DNA of 64,000 nucleotides. It comes from Rhizobium sp. 18055. GTDB lineage: Bacteria; Pseudomonadota; Alphaproteobacteria; Rhizobiales; Rhizobiaceae. The stretch spans positions 372,001 through 436,000 of the forward strand of contig NZ_CACSKD010000001.1 in the NCBI RefSeq assembly GCF_902706285.1, in the 5' to 3' direction. The notes under the pieces were generated by a model that ran no database searches, was not told the DNA's origin, and saw nothing but the letters and a program-made list of their open reading frames with translations. Made by a program: the position numbers and the translations under genes. Shown piece by piece: positions 1-10,303 of this stretch (the first letter of the stretch is position 1; the number at the start of each line of letters is the position of its first letter).

Positions 1-1
1 G

Positions 2-400
2 GCCGTTGCCTCTGGTGTCGAACGCCTGAGGTCCGGCCGCAGCGTACTGCTGCACACCGCCCATGGACCATCCGCCGACAGGGGCACCGATATCGATCGC
101 ATTCCCGGCGCGCGTCATCGGCTCGGCTCTGCGCTCGGTATCATCCTGCGCCGGCTCGTCGAGACCGAAAAGCTGAGCCGCGCGGTCATCGCCGGTGGCG
201 ACACCTCGAGCCATGCGTTGCAGGAACTGCGTGTCGATGCGCTGACCACCCTGCTACCCCTGCCGCAGACACCGGGTTCGCCGCTCTGCACGGCGCATGG
301 CAACTACGCGCCCACCAACGGCCTGCAGATCGCGCTCAAGGGCGGACAGGTCGGCACCGACAATTACTTCGCACAGATACGCGACGGAAGAAGGAGCTAG
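2..400 (+). CDS. oiaK: 3-oxo-isoapionate kinase-like (DUF1537 four-carbon acid sugar kinase), 3' part
   Basis: This is the C-terminal 132 residues of a DUF1537/OtnK-type sugar-acid kinase; the start lies left of the window. The nucleotide-binding motif AGGDTSSHAL and the family ending (GSPLCTAHG, then LKGGQVGTDNYF) are visible. The family phosphorylates four-carbon or branched sugar acids with ATP. It sits directly ahead of two erythrulose-phosphate isomerases and an apionate oxidoisomerase, so the likely substrate is 3-oxo-isoapionate, the OiaK step of D-apiose catabolism. The family assignment is from sequence; the substrate is inferred from neighbours, and erythronate- or threonate-type substrates remain possible. 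The stop is 2 nt before the next ATG, consistent with one operon. Confidence 0.85.
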   Translation, partial: AVASGVERLRSGRSVLLHTAHGPSADRGTDIDRIPGARHRLGSALGIILRRLVETEKLSRAVIAGGDTSSHALQELRVDALTTLLPLPQTPGSPLCTAHGNYAPTNGLQIALKGGQVGTDNYFAQIRDGRRS

Positions 401-402
401 GC

Positions 403-1161
403 ATGCGTTACTGGGTCGGCACCAGCTTCAAGATGAACAAGGTTCTCGGCGAGGCACTGTCCTTCGCCGAACGGCTCGCGGCCGCCGATGGTGACCGCCA
501 TCAGGACATCCAGCGCTTCGTCATTCCATCGTTCACCGCGGTACGCGACGTGAAGAAGGCGCTGGGGGAAAGCTCCGTCAAAGTCGGCGCGCAGAACATG
601 CATTGGGATTCATCAGGCGCCTGGACCGGCGAAGTCTCCGCGCCGATGCTCAAGGACTGCAATCTCGATATCGTCGAACTCGGCCACTCCGAGCGCCGCG
701 AGCATTTCGGCGAGACAGACGAGACCGTTGGCCTCAAGGTCGAAAGTGCGGTCAAGCACGACCTGATCCCTCTGATTTGCATCGGTGAGACGCTGACTGA
801 GCGCAATGCAGGCGACGCAGATGCCGTGCTGAAGCGGCAGGTGGAAGGGGCGCTATCGCGGGTCACCGGTGCCGAACAAGATGCGACCATTCTGCTCGCC
901 TATGAACCCGTCTGGGCAATCGGCGTCAACGGCATTCCGGCAACTGCCGATTATGCCGACGAGAGGCACGCCCGCATTGCCGATGTGGCAGCCAGGGCGC
1001 TCGGCCGCGTCGTGCCGGTGCTCTACGGCGGCAGCGTCAACCCTGACAACTGCGAGGAACTCATCACCCAGCCGCATATCGACGGCCTTTTCATCGGCCG
1101 CTCGGCCTGGGCCGTCGAAGGCTATCTCGACATTCTGAAGCGCGTTGCCGCGGTTATCTGA
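403..1161 (+). CDS. lerI: L-erythrulose-1-phosphate isomerase (triosephosphate isomerase family)
   Basis: A 252-residue TIM-barrel protein of the triosephosphate isomerase family. The catalytic Lys is in GTSFKMNK near the N-terminus, the catalytic His in ELGHSERRE, the catalytic Glu in AYEPVWAIG, and the phosphate-binding loop in LYGGSVNP. The N-terminus matches the EryH/TpiA2 subfamily rather than housekeeping TpiA (WxGTSxKMNK instead of NWKMN). That subfamily interconverts L-erythrulose 1-phosphate and D-erythrulose 4-phosphate. It lies between the sugar-acid kinase and an RpiB-type isomerase, the same pair used in erythritol and D-apiose degradation. A plain triosephosphate isomerase is the main alternative. 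Confidence 0.85.
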   Translation: MRYWVGTSFKMNKVLGEALSFAERLAAADGDRHQDIQRFVIPSFTAVRDVKKALGESSVKVGAQNMHWDSSGAWTGEVSAPMLKDCNLDIVELGHSERREHFGETDETVGLKVESAVKHDLIPLICIGETLTERNAGDADAVLKRQVEGALSRVTGAEQDATILLAYEPVWAIGVNGIPATADYADERHARIADVAARALGRVVPVLYGGSVNPDNCEELITQPHIDGLFIGRSAWAVEGYLDILKRVAAVI

Positions 1162-1216
1162 TCGCAGCAACCAGGCCCCTTCATCCAGCCCCCGAATGAT
1201 TGAAAGGACAAAACCC

Positions 1217-1654
1217 ATGAAAATCGCCATCGGAGCGGATAACGCCGGCAAGCCCTTGCTTGACGTGATTGCCGCCCATCTCGCCGGCAAGGCGGATCTT
1301 GAGGTCCACGATCTCAGCCAATCCGGCTTTTACGCCGACCTGTCTCAGACCCTCGCCCAGACCATTGTCGATGGCCAGCACGAGCGCGGCATCCTGATCT
1401 GCGGCACCGGCATCGGCGTGTCGATCTCGGCCAACAAGGTGCCTGGCATCCGCGCTGCACTGACCCACGACACCTATTCGGCCGAGCGCGCGGCGAAGTC
1501 CAACAACGCCCAGATCATCACGATGGGCGCACGCGTAATCGGGCCGGAACTCGCCAAGTCGATCGTCGATACCTGGCTGGCTTCCGAATTCGATCCAAAG
1601 GGCTCATCCGCAGCCAATGTCGAGGCGATCGATCGCCTTGACTCGGTAAAGTAG
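1217..1654 (+). CDS. derI: D-erythrulose-4-phosphate isomerase (RpiB/LacAB family)
   Basis: A 145-residue sugar-phosphate isomerase of the RpiB family. The active-site loop [13 protein letters not shown] with its Cys and the histidine motif [18 protein letters not shown] are both present; the usual DHAG near the N-terminus is DNAG, as in EryI-type members. Start ATG at 1217 follows GAAAGGAC; an upstream in-frame start would add unrelated residues. Its predicted role is D-erythrulose 4-phosphate to D-erythrose 4-phosphate, feeding the pentose phosphate pathway. It follows the TIM-barrel isomerase by 55 nt. General ribose-5-phosphate isomerase activity cannot be excluded. Confidence 0.85.
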   Translation: MKIAIGADNAGKPLLDVIAAHLAGKADLEVHDLSQSGFYADLSQTLAQTIVDGQHERGILICGTGIGVSISANKVPGIRAALTHDTYSAERAAKSNNAQIITMGARVIGPELAKSIVDTWLASEFDPKGSSAANVEAIDRLDSVK

Positions 1655-1732
1655 TACTTATTGTGGCGTGGTGATTGACTCATCATACCAGCAGCGTTAA
1701 CAATCCGATAAAAACCACGAGGTGAAGGAAAC

Positions 1733-2560
1733 ATGACTTCAATTGCTCTCTTTGGCGCCGGCGGCAAAATGGGTTACCGGCTCGCGAAAAACCTCAAGGG
1801 TTCGCGCTTTGACGTCCGTCATGTCGAAATCAGCGATGTCGGCAAGGCGCGTCTGAAGGACGACCTCGGCCTTTCTACCGTTGATGTAGACACTGCCCTC
1901 GACGGCGTTGACGTCGTCATTCTGGCCGTTCCGGACACGCATATCGGCAAGGTTGCCGCGGGCATCTCCGAAAAGCTGAAAGCCGGCACCATGGTCGTCG
2001 CTCTCGACGCCGCCGCGCCGTTTGCCGGCCACCTGCCTGAGCGCGCTGACCTGACCTACTTCGTCACGCACCCATGCCATCCGCCGATCTTCAACGACGA
2101 AACCGAAATGTCGGCCAAGAAGGACCACTTCGGCGGCCTGTTTGCCAAGCAGCACATCGTTTCGGCGCTGATGCAGGGTCCGGAAGACGCCTATGCCGTC
2201 GGCGAAGAAATCGCCAAGACCATCTGGGCACCGGTCATGCGTTCGCACCGCGTCACCGTCGATCAGATGGCGATGCTGGAGCCGGGCCTGTCGGAAACCG
2301 TTGCTGCCTCGCTGCTCGTCGTCATGAAGCAGGCGATGGACGAATGCGTTTCTCGCGGTGTTCCTGAAGAAGCCGCCCGCGACTTCCTGCTCGGCCACCT
2401 GAACGTGCTCGGCGCCGTCATCTTCGGCGAAGTCCAGGGCGTGTTCTCGGACGCCTGCAACAAGGCTATCGAATTCGGCATTCCCGCCCTGATGAAGGAC
2501 GATTGGAAGCGCGTCTTCGAACCGAAGGAGATTGCTGACAGCATTCAGCGTATTACCTGA
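1733..2560 (+). CDS. apnO: D-apionate oxidoisomerase (NAD-dependent)
   Basis: A 275-residue NAD-binding dehydrogenase with an N-terminal Rossmann motif GAGGKMG and a helical C-terminal domain of the phosphogluconate dehydrogenase type (segments HPCHPPIFND and MLEPGLSETV). D-apionate oxidoisomerases are of this type: they oxidise D-apionate and migrate the hydroxymethyl group to give 3-oxo-isoapionate. The gene is embedded among DUF1537 kinase, erythrulose-phosphate isomerases, an ABC sugar importer, an apiose-type dehydrogenase and an apionolactonase, which supports that function. Start ATG 1733 has AAGGAA upstream. Assignment to the dehydrogenase fold is firm; substrate is by pathway context. 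Confidence 0.8.
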   Translation: MTSIALFGAGGKMGYRLAKNLKGSRFDVRHVEISDVGKARLKDDLGLSTVDVDTALDGVDVVILAVPDTHIGKVAAGISEKLKAGTMVVALDAAAPFAGHLPERADLTYFVTHPCHPPIFNDETEMSAKKDHFGGLFAKQHIVSALMQGPEDAYAVGEEIAKTIWAPVMRSHRVTVDQMAMLEPGLSETVAASLLVVMKQAMDECVSRGVPEEAARDFLLGHLNVLGAVIFGEVQGVFSDACNKAIEFGIPALMKDDWKRVFEPKEIADSIQRIT

Positions 2561-3577
<1,017 letters not shown>

Positions 3578-3595
3578 CGACGGTCCAGGCCAATG

Positions 3596-3629
3596 GCGAA
3601 GAGCGCGATAGCAGCGCTCTTCGCTTTTT
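3596..3629 (+). terminator. 11-bp hairpin with T run between binding protein and lipoprotein genes
   Basis: GCGAAGAGCGC (3596-3606) pairs perfectly with GCGCTCTTCGC (3614-3624) across a 7-nt loop and is followed by TTTTTA. It has the form of an intrinsic terminator 19 nt after the binding-protein stop. In importer operons such partial terminators raise binding-protein expression relative to the membrane parts. Confidence 0.75.
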
Positions 3630-3659
3630 ATCCTATCCCATCATATTGGAGTTTACTGG

Positions 3660-4304
3660 ATGGCGATGGTCAGACGCGTGGTCGTGATCGCAATGCTTGC
3701 GCTGGCACTGCCGGGCTGCAAAATCATCAAGACGCCGACAGCAGAAGAAAAGGCCGCCGATGCCGCCAAGAGCGCGTTCGATCCTGCCGCAAAGGTCGAG
3801 GCGATCTGGCAGTCGCAGGCTATTCCCTATCTGCAGAAGCGCGCCGGCGACCTGAAGGACGTCGTGGCACTTTCCGCGTCGAGCCCGGATGAGGCCGGCG
3901 CGAAATACGGCAACACGCGCAAGCAGGCCAGCGCTCCCTGGACCTATGCGGTCAAGCTCACCGGCAAGGTTGTCGCGGCCGATACCGCCTCGCGAGCGGC
4001 AACACTCGACGTCGATATGGACGGCGATGGCAAGGCCGATGCAAAGGTGCAGATCGGCCCCGCGGTCCGCGGCACGGCCCTGCGCGACACGCTCGAATTC
4101 GTCAATTTCAACGAATTCAAGAACCAGATCGAATGGGCGCAATTCGGCAAGGCGTTCAACGAGAAGATCAACACGGCCCTGCTGGCTCCGCTGCCGCGCG
4201 ACGGGCTGAACGGCAAGACCGTGACGGTCACCGGCGCGTTCCCGCTGCCGGCATCCGGGCAACTGCCGCTGATTACGCCTGCCGAACTGACGGTGGGGCC
4301 GTAG
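3660..4304 (+). CDS. DUF2291 family lipoprotein associated with sugar ABC importer
   Basis: A 214-residue lipoprotein with an N-terminal hydrophobic segment ending in lipobox LPGC (Cys about residue 20), followed by a soluble region resembling DUF2291. Members of this family are found next to RbsA/B/C-like importers. Here it lies between the binding protein and the ATPase, and its stop is 2 nt before the ATPase start. The biochemical role is not established; a periplasmic accessory role in sugar uptake is inferred from location. Confidence 0.8.
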   Translation: MAMVRRVVVIAMLALALPGCKIIKTPTAEEKAADAAKSAFDPAAKVEAIWQSQAIPYLQKRAGDLKDVVALSASSPDEAGAKYGNTRKQASAPWTYAVKLTGKVVAADTASRAATLDVDMDGDGKADAKVQIGPAVRGTALRDTLEFVNFNEFKNQIEWAQFGKAFNEKINTALLAPLPRDGLNGKTVTVTGAFPLPASGQLPLITPAELTVGP

Positions 4305-4306
4305 CG

Positions 4307-5851
4307 ATGGCCGAACCGATCCAACAGGACATCATCCTGCGCCTCGATGACGTGTCGAAGGTCTATTCCGGCATCGTCGCGGTCAAGCGTGCCAATCTCG
4401 AGCTGCGGCGCGGCGCGGTCAACGTACTGGTCGGCGAGAACGGCGCCGGCAAGTCGACACTGATGAAGATCATCGCCGGCGTCGAGCGCCCGACGCTTGG
4501 GCGCATCATTCTCGATGGCGAACAGGTGTCGTTCGACAGCCCAGCCGACGCCCAGGCAAACGGCATCGGGATGATCTTTCAGGAACTCAACCTGTTTTCC
4601 AACATGACGGTGGCGGAAAACATCTTCGCCACCCGCGAGATCACCCGCGGCATTCGCGGCATCGATCACAAGGCCCAGATCGAAAAGGCCAATGGATTCC
4701 TGGACCGCCTGGATGCCGGCATCAATGCCGAGACCATGGTCGAGGATTTGCCGATCGGCCAGCAGCAGCTGGTGGAGATCGCCAAGGCGATGTCGCTCAA
4801 TGCCCGCATCCTGATCATGGACGAACCGACCTCGGCCCTGTCTGCAGCGGAAGTCGAGATCCTGTTCAAGGTGATTGCCGAGCTGAAGGCGTCGGGCGTC
4901 GCCATCGTCTACATCTCGCACCGGCTGGAAGAGCTGATGCGGATCGGCGATTACATCACCGTCCTGCGCGACGGCCAGATCACCGGCCAGGCCATGGTGC
5001 GCGACATCGACACCAAGTGGATCGTCCGCTCTATGATCGGCTCGGACGCCAAGGATTTTGCCAAGGCAGACGATCATGCGCTCGGCGCCGAGGCATTTCG
5101 CGCCGAAGAGATCAGCCTGCCGCGGCGCACCGGCGGCCTTGCCGTCGATCACGTCTCACTTTCGGTACGATCCGGCGAGATCCTCGGCATCTACGGATTG
5201 ATGGGAGCCGGACGCAGCGAATTCTTCGAATGCGTCATCGGCCGGCACAAACACTCGACCGGCAAGATCTTCATCGACGGCGAGGAAGTCCGCGCTAGGG
5301 ATACCACGCGGCGGATCAGGCGCGGCCTCGCCCTCATCCCCGAGGACCGACAGCGCGAGGGGCTGGTGCAGGTGTTGTCGATTGCCAGCAACCTGACGCT
5401 TGCCAGCCTCGAACGCTTCACCCGGATCTTCCACATCAAAGCCGGCGCCGAAAAAGAGGGCATTCGCGACATGATCCGCGATCTGTCGATCAAGGCGCCG
5501 AACCCCGATTTCGAAGTCACCTCGATGTCCGGCGGCAACCAGCAGAAGGTGGTCATCGGCAAGGCGCTGATGACCCACCCCAAGGTTCTGCTGATGGACG
5601 AACCCAGTCGCGGCATCGATGTCGGCGCCAAGGCGGACGTGTTCCGCACGATGCGGAGACTGGCCGCCAACGGCCTTGCAATATTGTTTTCAACCTCCGA
5701 CCTTGAAGAGGTCATGGCCCTTTCCGACCGTATCGCCGTTCTCAGCAACGGCAAACTGGTCGCCGTCTTCGACAAGAGCGAAGCGACGGAAGAAGCCATC
5801 ATCGCGGCATCCGCCAAGGGTCACGGACATACAGGAAAGATCGCGTCATGA
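4307..5851 (+). CDS. sugar ABC transporter ATP-binding protein (RbsA type, two nucleotide-binding domains)
   Basis: A 514-residue protein with two ABC cassettes. The first has Walker A GENGAGKST, signature GQQQLVEIAKAM and Walker B ILIMDEPTSALS; the second has GLMGAGRSE, signature SGGNQQKVVIGKAL and LLMDEPSRGIDVG. The degenerate second Walker A is normal for the RbsA/MglA group. ATG 4307 is chosen because it gives the usual length and N-terminus; an upstream frame overlaps the lipoprotein. It energises the importer encoded with the binding protein and permease, and overlaps the permease start by 4 nt (ATGA). Confidence 0.93.
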   Translation: MAEPIQQDIILRLDDVSKVYSGIVAVKRANLELRRGAVNVLVGENGAGKSTLMKIIAGVERPTLGRIILDGEQVSFDSPADAQANGIGMIFQELNLFSNMTVAENIFATREITRGIRGIDHKAQIEKANGFLDRLDAGINAETMVEDLPIGQQQLVEIAKAMSLNARILIMDEPTSALSAAEVEILFKVIAELKASGVAIVYISHRLEELMRIGDYITVLRDGQITGQAMVRDIDTKWIVRSMIGSDAKDFAKADDHALGAEAFRAEEISLPRRTGGLAVDHVSLSVRSGEILGIYGLMGAGRSEFFECVIGRHKHSTGKIFIDGEEVRARDTTRRIRRGLALIPEDRQREGLVQVLSIASNLTLASLERFTRIFHIKAGAEKEGIRDMIRDLSIKAPNPDFEVTSMSGGNQQKVVIGKALMTHPKVLLMDEPSRGIDVGAKADVFRTMRRLAANGLAILFSTSDLEEVMALSDRIAVLSNGKLVAVFDKSEATEEAIIAASAKGHGHTGKIAS

Positions 5852-6912
5852 CGGCGGACACCTCTTCCACTTTCGGGGCCAAGCTGTCGAGCGGCTCCAT
5901 TTTGCTGACGCTGATGAAGCTCAGGACCTTTATCGCGCTGTTTGCGGTGATCATCTTCTTCGCAATCTTCGCGCCGAACTTCACATCGACGGCGAACATG
6001 ATCCTGATGTCGAAGCACGTCGCGCTCAACGCCTTCCTGGCGATGGGCATGACCTTCGTCATCATCACCGGCGGCATCGACCTTTCGGTCGGCTCGATCG
6101 TCGGCCTGTGCGGCATGGTCGCCGGCGCGCTGATCCTCAACGGCGTCGAGCTGCCGATCGGCTATACGGTGTTCTTCAATATCTACGAGATCGTGCTGAT
6201 CACGCTTGCCGTCGGCCTGGCGATCGGCCTGATCAACGGATTGCTGATCACCAAACTCAACGTCGCGCCATTCATCGCGACGCTCGGGACGCTCTATATT
6301 GCCCGCGGCCTGGCGCTGCTCTCTTCCGATGGCCAGACCTTCCCAAATCTGGTCGGCCGTCCGGAATATGCGACGACGGGCTTCGACGTCTTCGGCGCCG
6401 GGCGCATGCTGGGCCTGCCGGTCTCGATCTGGATTTTGATCGTGCTCGCGCTCATTGCCGGTTACGTGGCGCGCTCGACGCCGATCGGCCGGCATATTTT
6501 TGCGGTCGGTGGCAACGAGCGTGCGGCACGCATGTCCGGTATCCGTGTCGATGTGGTCAAGATCTTCGTCTACATGTTCTCAGGGCTGTGCGCAGCGATC
6601 GTCGGCCTGATCATCTCCTCGGAGCTGATGGCCTCGCATCCGGCAACCGGCGAAAGCTTCGAACTGAACGCGATTGCCGCAGCGGTGCTCGGCGGCACGT
6701 CAATGTCGGGCGGGCGCGGGACGATCGGCGGGACGATCATCGGCGCCTTCGTTATCGGCATCCTGTCGGACGGTCTGGTGATGATGGGCGTTTCATCTTT
6801 CTGGCAGATGGTCATCAAGGGCCTGGTGATTATTATCGCGGTGGTCGTGGATCAGGCACAGCGCCGTCTGCAGCAGCGCGTGACCCTCATGCAAATGGCA
6901 AAGGCAGGCTAA
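5848..6912 (+). CDS. sugar ABC transporter permease (RbsC type)
   Basis: A 354-residue inner membrane protein with about eight to ten hydrophobic helices and the RbsC/BPD_transp_2 landmarks TFVIITGGIDLSVGSIVGL and IGRHIFAVGGNERAARMSGI. It starts inside the stop of the ATPase gene and ends 3 nt before the dehydrogenase gene, so translation is probably coupled. It forms the membrane channel of the predicted apiose importer. Confidence 0.93.
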   Translation: MTADTSSTFGAKLSSGSILLTLMKLRTFIALFAVIIFFAIFAPNFTSTANMILMSKHVALNAFLAMGMTFVIITGGIDLSVGSIVGLCGMVAGALILNGVELPIGYTVFFNIYEIVLITLAVGLAIGLINGLLITKLNVAPFIATLGTLYIARGLALLSSDGQTFPNLVGRPEYATTGFDVFGAGRMLGLPVSIWILIVLALIAGYVARSTPIGRHIFAVGGNERAARMSGIRVDVVKIFVYMFSGLCAAIVGLIISSELMASHPATGESFELNAIAAAVLGGTSMSGGRGTIGGTIIGAFVIGILSDGLVMMGVSSFWQMVIKGLVIIIAVVVDQAQRRLQQRVTLMQMAKAG

Positions 6913-6915
6913 GCA

Positions 6916-7950
6916 ATGACGGAATTGAATGGCGCACTCATCGGCTGCGGTTTCTTCGCGGTCAACCAGATGCATGCGTGGCAGGATGTGGCTGGTGCCT
7001 CGATCGTGGCGATCTGCGATCGTGATCCGGAGAGGCTAAAGATCGTCGGCGACCAGTTCGGCATCGAACGACGCTACAGCGATGCAGCGCAGATGTTTGC
7101 CGATGGCGGCTTCGATTTCGTCGACATCGCCACCACCGTCCAGAGCCACCGCGCGCTGGTGGAAATGGCCGCCGCCCACGAGGTGCCGGCGATCTGCCAG
7201 AAGCCATTCGCCAAGACGCTCGATGACGCCAAGGCGATGGTCAAGGTCTGCGCCGATGCCGGCATCCCACTGATGGTGCACGAGAACTTCCGCTGGCAGA
7301 CACCGATCCAGGCGGTGAAGAAAGTGCTGGAAGCCGGCACGATCGGCCAGCCCTTCTGGGGCCGCTTCTCGTTCCGCTCCGGCTATGACGTCTTCTCCGG
7401 ACAGCCATATCTGGCCGAAGGCCAGCGCTTCATCATCGAGGATCTCGGCATCCACACGCTCGATATCGCCCGCTATATCCTCGGCGATGTTGCCTCGCTC
7501 AGCGCCCGCACCAAGCGGGTGAACCCTGACATCAAGGGCGAGGACGTCGCGACGATCCTGCTCGACCACGAAAGCGGCGCCACATCGATCGTCGATGTCA
7601 GCTACGCCTCCAAGCTCTCGACCGAGCCTTTCCCGGAGACGCTGATCGAGATCGACGGCACCGAAGGCAGCATCCGGCTGTCGCAGGGCTATCGTCTCGA
7701 AGTGACCGGCAGACACGGCACCGAGGTTTCCGACGTCTCGCCGACGCTGCTCTCCTGGGCATCGCGCCCCTGGCACAATATTCAGGAAAGCGTCTACGCC
7801 ATCCAGCAGCATTGGGCCGAACGCCTTGCCGCAGGTGGCGAGACCTCCACCTCGGGCGCTGACAACCTGAAGACACTCGCCCTTGTCGAAGCCGCCTATG
7901 ACAGTGCTGCCAGCGGCCAGACGGTGGATATCGCGGCCATGCTGCGATGA
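6916..7950 (+). CDS. apsD: D-apiose dehydrogenase (Gfo/Idh/MocA family)
   Basis: A 344-residue NAD(P)-dependent sugar dehydrogenase. The N-terminal Rossmann motif is GCGFFAVNQMHAW; the EKP-type catalytic motif appears as CQKPFAKT; the C-terminal half is the GFO/IDH/MocA alpha-beta domain with IIEDLGIHTLDIARYILG. Family members oxidise cyclic sugars to lactones. The gene overlaps the following apionolactonase-like gene by 4 nt and follows the importer, fitting D-apiose to D-apionolactone. The family call is certain; the substrate follows from the pathway. Confidence 0.83.
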   Translation: MTELNGALIGCGFFAVNQMHAWQDVAGASIVAICDRDPERLKIVGDQFGIERRYSDAAQMFADGGFDFVDIATTVQSHRALVEMAAAHEVPAICQKPFAKTLDDAKAMVKVCADAGIPLMVHENFRWQTPIQAVKKVLEAGTIGQPFWGRFSFRSGYDVFSGQPYLAEGQRFIIEDLGIHTLDIARYILGDVASLSARTKRVNPDIKGEDVATILLDHESGATSIVDVSYASKLSTEPFPETLIEIDGTEGSIRLSQGYRLEVTGRHGTEVSDVSPTLLSWASRPWHNIQESVYAIQQHWAERLAAGGETSTSGADNLKTLALVEAAYDSAASGQTVDIAAMLR

Positions 7951-9824
7951 GTGCCGAAACCGATGCGTTTCTGATTTATGGGACAAGAGAGGTCGAGCCT
8001 CAGCCGGTACGGCTGATGGCCGGCAAGCTGACGGCGGATCTCAGCGGCGGCAACCTGCGCACCATCACCTATGACGGTGTCGAGGTGCTACGCGCGGTCT
8101 CCTATCTCGTGCGCGACCGCGACTGGGGCACATACGCGCCGCAGATCGCCGATATGACGATCGACCAGACGGACAACGCCTTTGCCGTCAGCTATGTCGC
8201 GCATTGCGAAGGCCCCGATGGAACCGACCTCACGATCCGGGTCCGAATTTCCGCCGAGGCCAACGCGCCGCTGATCTTCGCGGCCGATGCTCTCTCCAAG
8301 ACAGGCTTCGAGACCAACCGTTGCGGCTTCTGTATCCTGCACCCGATCGTCGGCGTTGCCGGATCGCCGGTGACGGTCGAGCATGCCGACGGGCTGCGGG
8401 TGGAGACGCGTTTTCCGGACCTGATCGAACCCTGGCAGCCGTTCAAGGATATGCGCGCCATCACCCACACAGCCATGCCTGATGTGACCGCCGAGTGCAT
8501 CATGGAAGGCGATGTGTTCGAGATGGAGGACCAGCGCAACTGGTCGGACGCATCCTACAAGACCTATGTTCGCCCACTCGCCCTGCCCTGGCCGTACCGG
8601 ATACCGGCAGGTGAAGCGGTCACGCAGCGGATCGTTCTTGGTATTACCGACAAGCGCGCAAAACCGTCCTCGACCTCGGTCGATATCCACCAGCCGCCAG
8701 TGATCCTCGCACCCGGCGAGCACCACGGCCGGATGCCGGCGATTGGCATCGTCGTCACTCCTGAAGAGGCCGATGCGGTGCTTGAGGCGCGCGGCATGCT
8801 GGCAGAGATCAACCCTCAGGAATTGCTCTTCCATTTCGATCCGGCAGCGGGACACGACGCACAGGCTTTCAAGCGCTTTGCAGCCGTTGCAAGGCTTCAT
8901 CTCGGCTCATCGACGCTGGAAATTGCCTTGCCATGCAAACGGCCCGTTGAAGTAGAAACCCGAGAGATCGCGGCCCTGATGCGGGACGCAGACTTCAAGC
9001 CGGATGCGATCATCATATCGCCGTCGGTCGATCGGCAATCGACGCCACCAGGCAGCCAATGGCCGGAATGCCCGCCGCTTGAGCAGATCTATGCCGCCGC
9101 CCATGCCGCTTTTGCGGATATCCGGATCGGTGGCGGCATGCTGAGCTATTTCACGGAGCTCAACCGCAAGCGTGTGCCTGCCGAACCACTTGCGTTCATC
9201 AGCCATTGCACCAACCCGATCGTGCATGCCGCCGATGATCTCAGCGTCATGCAGACGCTGGAAGCTCTGCCCTTCATCACACGATCGGTACGCGCTATCT
9301 ATGGCGACAAGCCCTACCGCATCGGCCCATCGACCATCCCGATGCGGCAGAACCCCTACGGCAGCCGGACCATGGATAATCCCAACAATATCCGCATGCC
9401 GATGGCCAACAGCGACCCCCGGCACAACGGCCTTTTCGCCGAAGCATTTGCGATGGGCTACGTCGCCAGGGTTCTGGAGTCCGGGCTGGAATGCCTGACA
9501 CTGTCGGCGCTGACCGGAAAGTTCGGCCTGCTTGCCGGCGAGGGTGAACCCGTTGCCGCCGGTGGCCGCCGCCCGCTTTTCAAGGCGGTGCAGGCTTTGG
9601 CCGGCCTTGCCGGCTGCGAATGGGTAGAATGCTCGTCCTCCGGTCCTTCACGGGTCCTGGCGTTCGTGACAAAGGCGCCGGTCGGTGCAACTCTTTGGAT
9701 CGTCAACGTCACCAGCAGTGATCAGCAGGTCGATCTTGGTTCTTTCAGACGTTCAGACAAATTGATGGGTGGCGTGCTATCTCTTTCACCCTATCAGGTA
9801 ACATCCATCACGCTTGCAGATTGA
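7947..9824 (+). CDS. apnL: D-apionate lactonase
   Basis: A 625-residue cytoplasmic protein without signal peptide or membrane segment. I see no common lactonase fold; length and position match ApnL, which hydrolyses D-apionolactone to D-apionate. It is translationally coupled to the dehydrogenase (ATGA at 7947-7950), so its product would act on the product of that enzyme. Conserved-looking blocks include GFCILHPIVG, CIMEGDVFEMEDQRNWSDAS, SHCTNPIVHAADD and FLPHRDG-like stretches around 9340-9430. It is the last gene of the operon. Function is inferred from family resemblance and context. Confidence 0.8.
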   Translation: MSAETDAFLIYGTREVEPQPVRLMAGKLTADLSGGNLRTITYDGVEVLRAVSYLVRDRDWGTYAPQIADMTIDQTDNAFAVSYVAHCEGPDGTDLTIRVRISAEANAPLIFAADALSKTGFETNRCGFCILHPIVGVAGSPVTVEHADGLRVETRFPDLIEPWQPFKDMRAITHTAMPDVTAECIMEGDVFEMEDQRNWSDASYKTYVRPLALPWPYRIPAGEAVTQRIVLGITDKRAKPSSTSVDIHQPPVILAPGEHHGRMPAIGIVVTPEEADAVLEARGMLAEINPQELLFHFDPAAGHDAQAFKRFAAVARLHLGSSTLEIALPCKRPVEVETREIAALMRDADFKPDAIIISPSVDRQSTPPGSQWPECPPLEQIYAAAHAAFADIRIGGGMLSYFTELNRKRVPAEPLAFISHCTNPIVHAADDLSVMQTLEALPFITRSVRAIYGDKPYRIGPSTIPMRQNPYGSRTMDNPNNIRMPMANSDPRHNGLFAEAFAMGYVARVLESGLECLTLSALTGKFGLLAGEGEPVAAGGRRPLFKAVQALAGLAGCEWVECSSSGPSRVLAFVTKAPVGATLWIVNVTSSDQQVDLGSFRRSDKLMGGVLSLSPYQVTSITLAD

Positions 9825-10303
9825 TCTTGCGTCGCGAGAGCCTGGACACCAACACGCTTGTCAATGTGAATCGCCAGCAAGGATCGGCGCGTTCGGGCGA
9901 CCTGTCGCTCGGTCATATCGGCCCGGTGAAGCATCAGAAACCGTGGCTATATCGCGGATATACCGTGTCACCCGGCGCGATTTCTTCGATGGAAACGATG
10001 CGCCGGATGGCTGAGTTGGCGGGTAACCTTACCAGCTAACCAAGCAATCGGCTTTCGGTTGCAATGGCCCATTAGGCACGGCATCAGAGACACAGCGGCC
10101 CCAAACGCCGTGGTCCGTGGGGTACGGACCGGTAGGCTCGTCCCAGCGGGGCTGGGACGGGCTTCCAATCTCGTGGTTGGTATGTCGCGACAGATTGCAA
10201 GCCAACAGCCAACGAGCAACTGGCTGTGCATTGCTAAACGCAAACAGTTCTCTTGGCTGAAACGTAGCTGGATGATCGACCGGCCGGCGCGTGTCATACG
10301 TGT
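9825..10303. other. intergenic region with two tandem perfect hairpins
   Basis: No convincing gene was found between the apnL stop and the next stop. Two adjacent perfect inverted repeats stand out: GGTCCGT/ACGGACC (10112-10118 with 10124-10130) and CGTCCCAGC/GCTGGGACG (10139-10147 with 10151-10159, 3-nt loop). Neither is followed by a T run. The stretch could hold a structured RNA or mRNA 3' stabiliser. Confidence 0.5.

Noticed and set aside
9821..10039. 72-residue frame after apnL
   Set aside because: Overlaps the apnL stop, has no ribosome binding site and no family signal.
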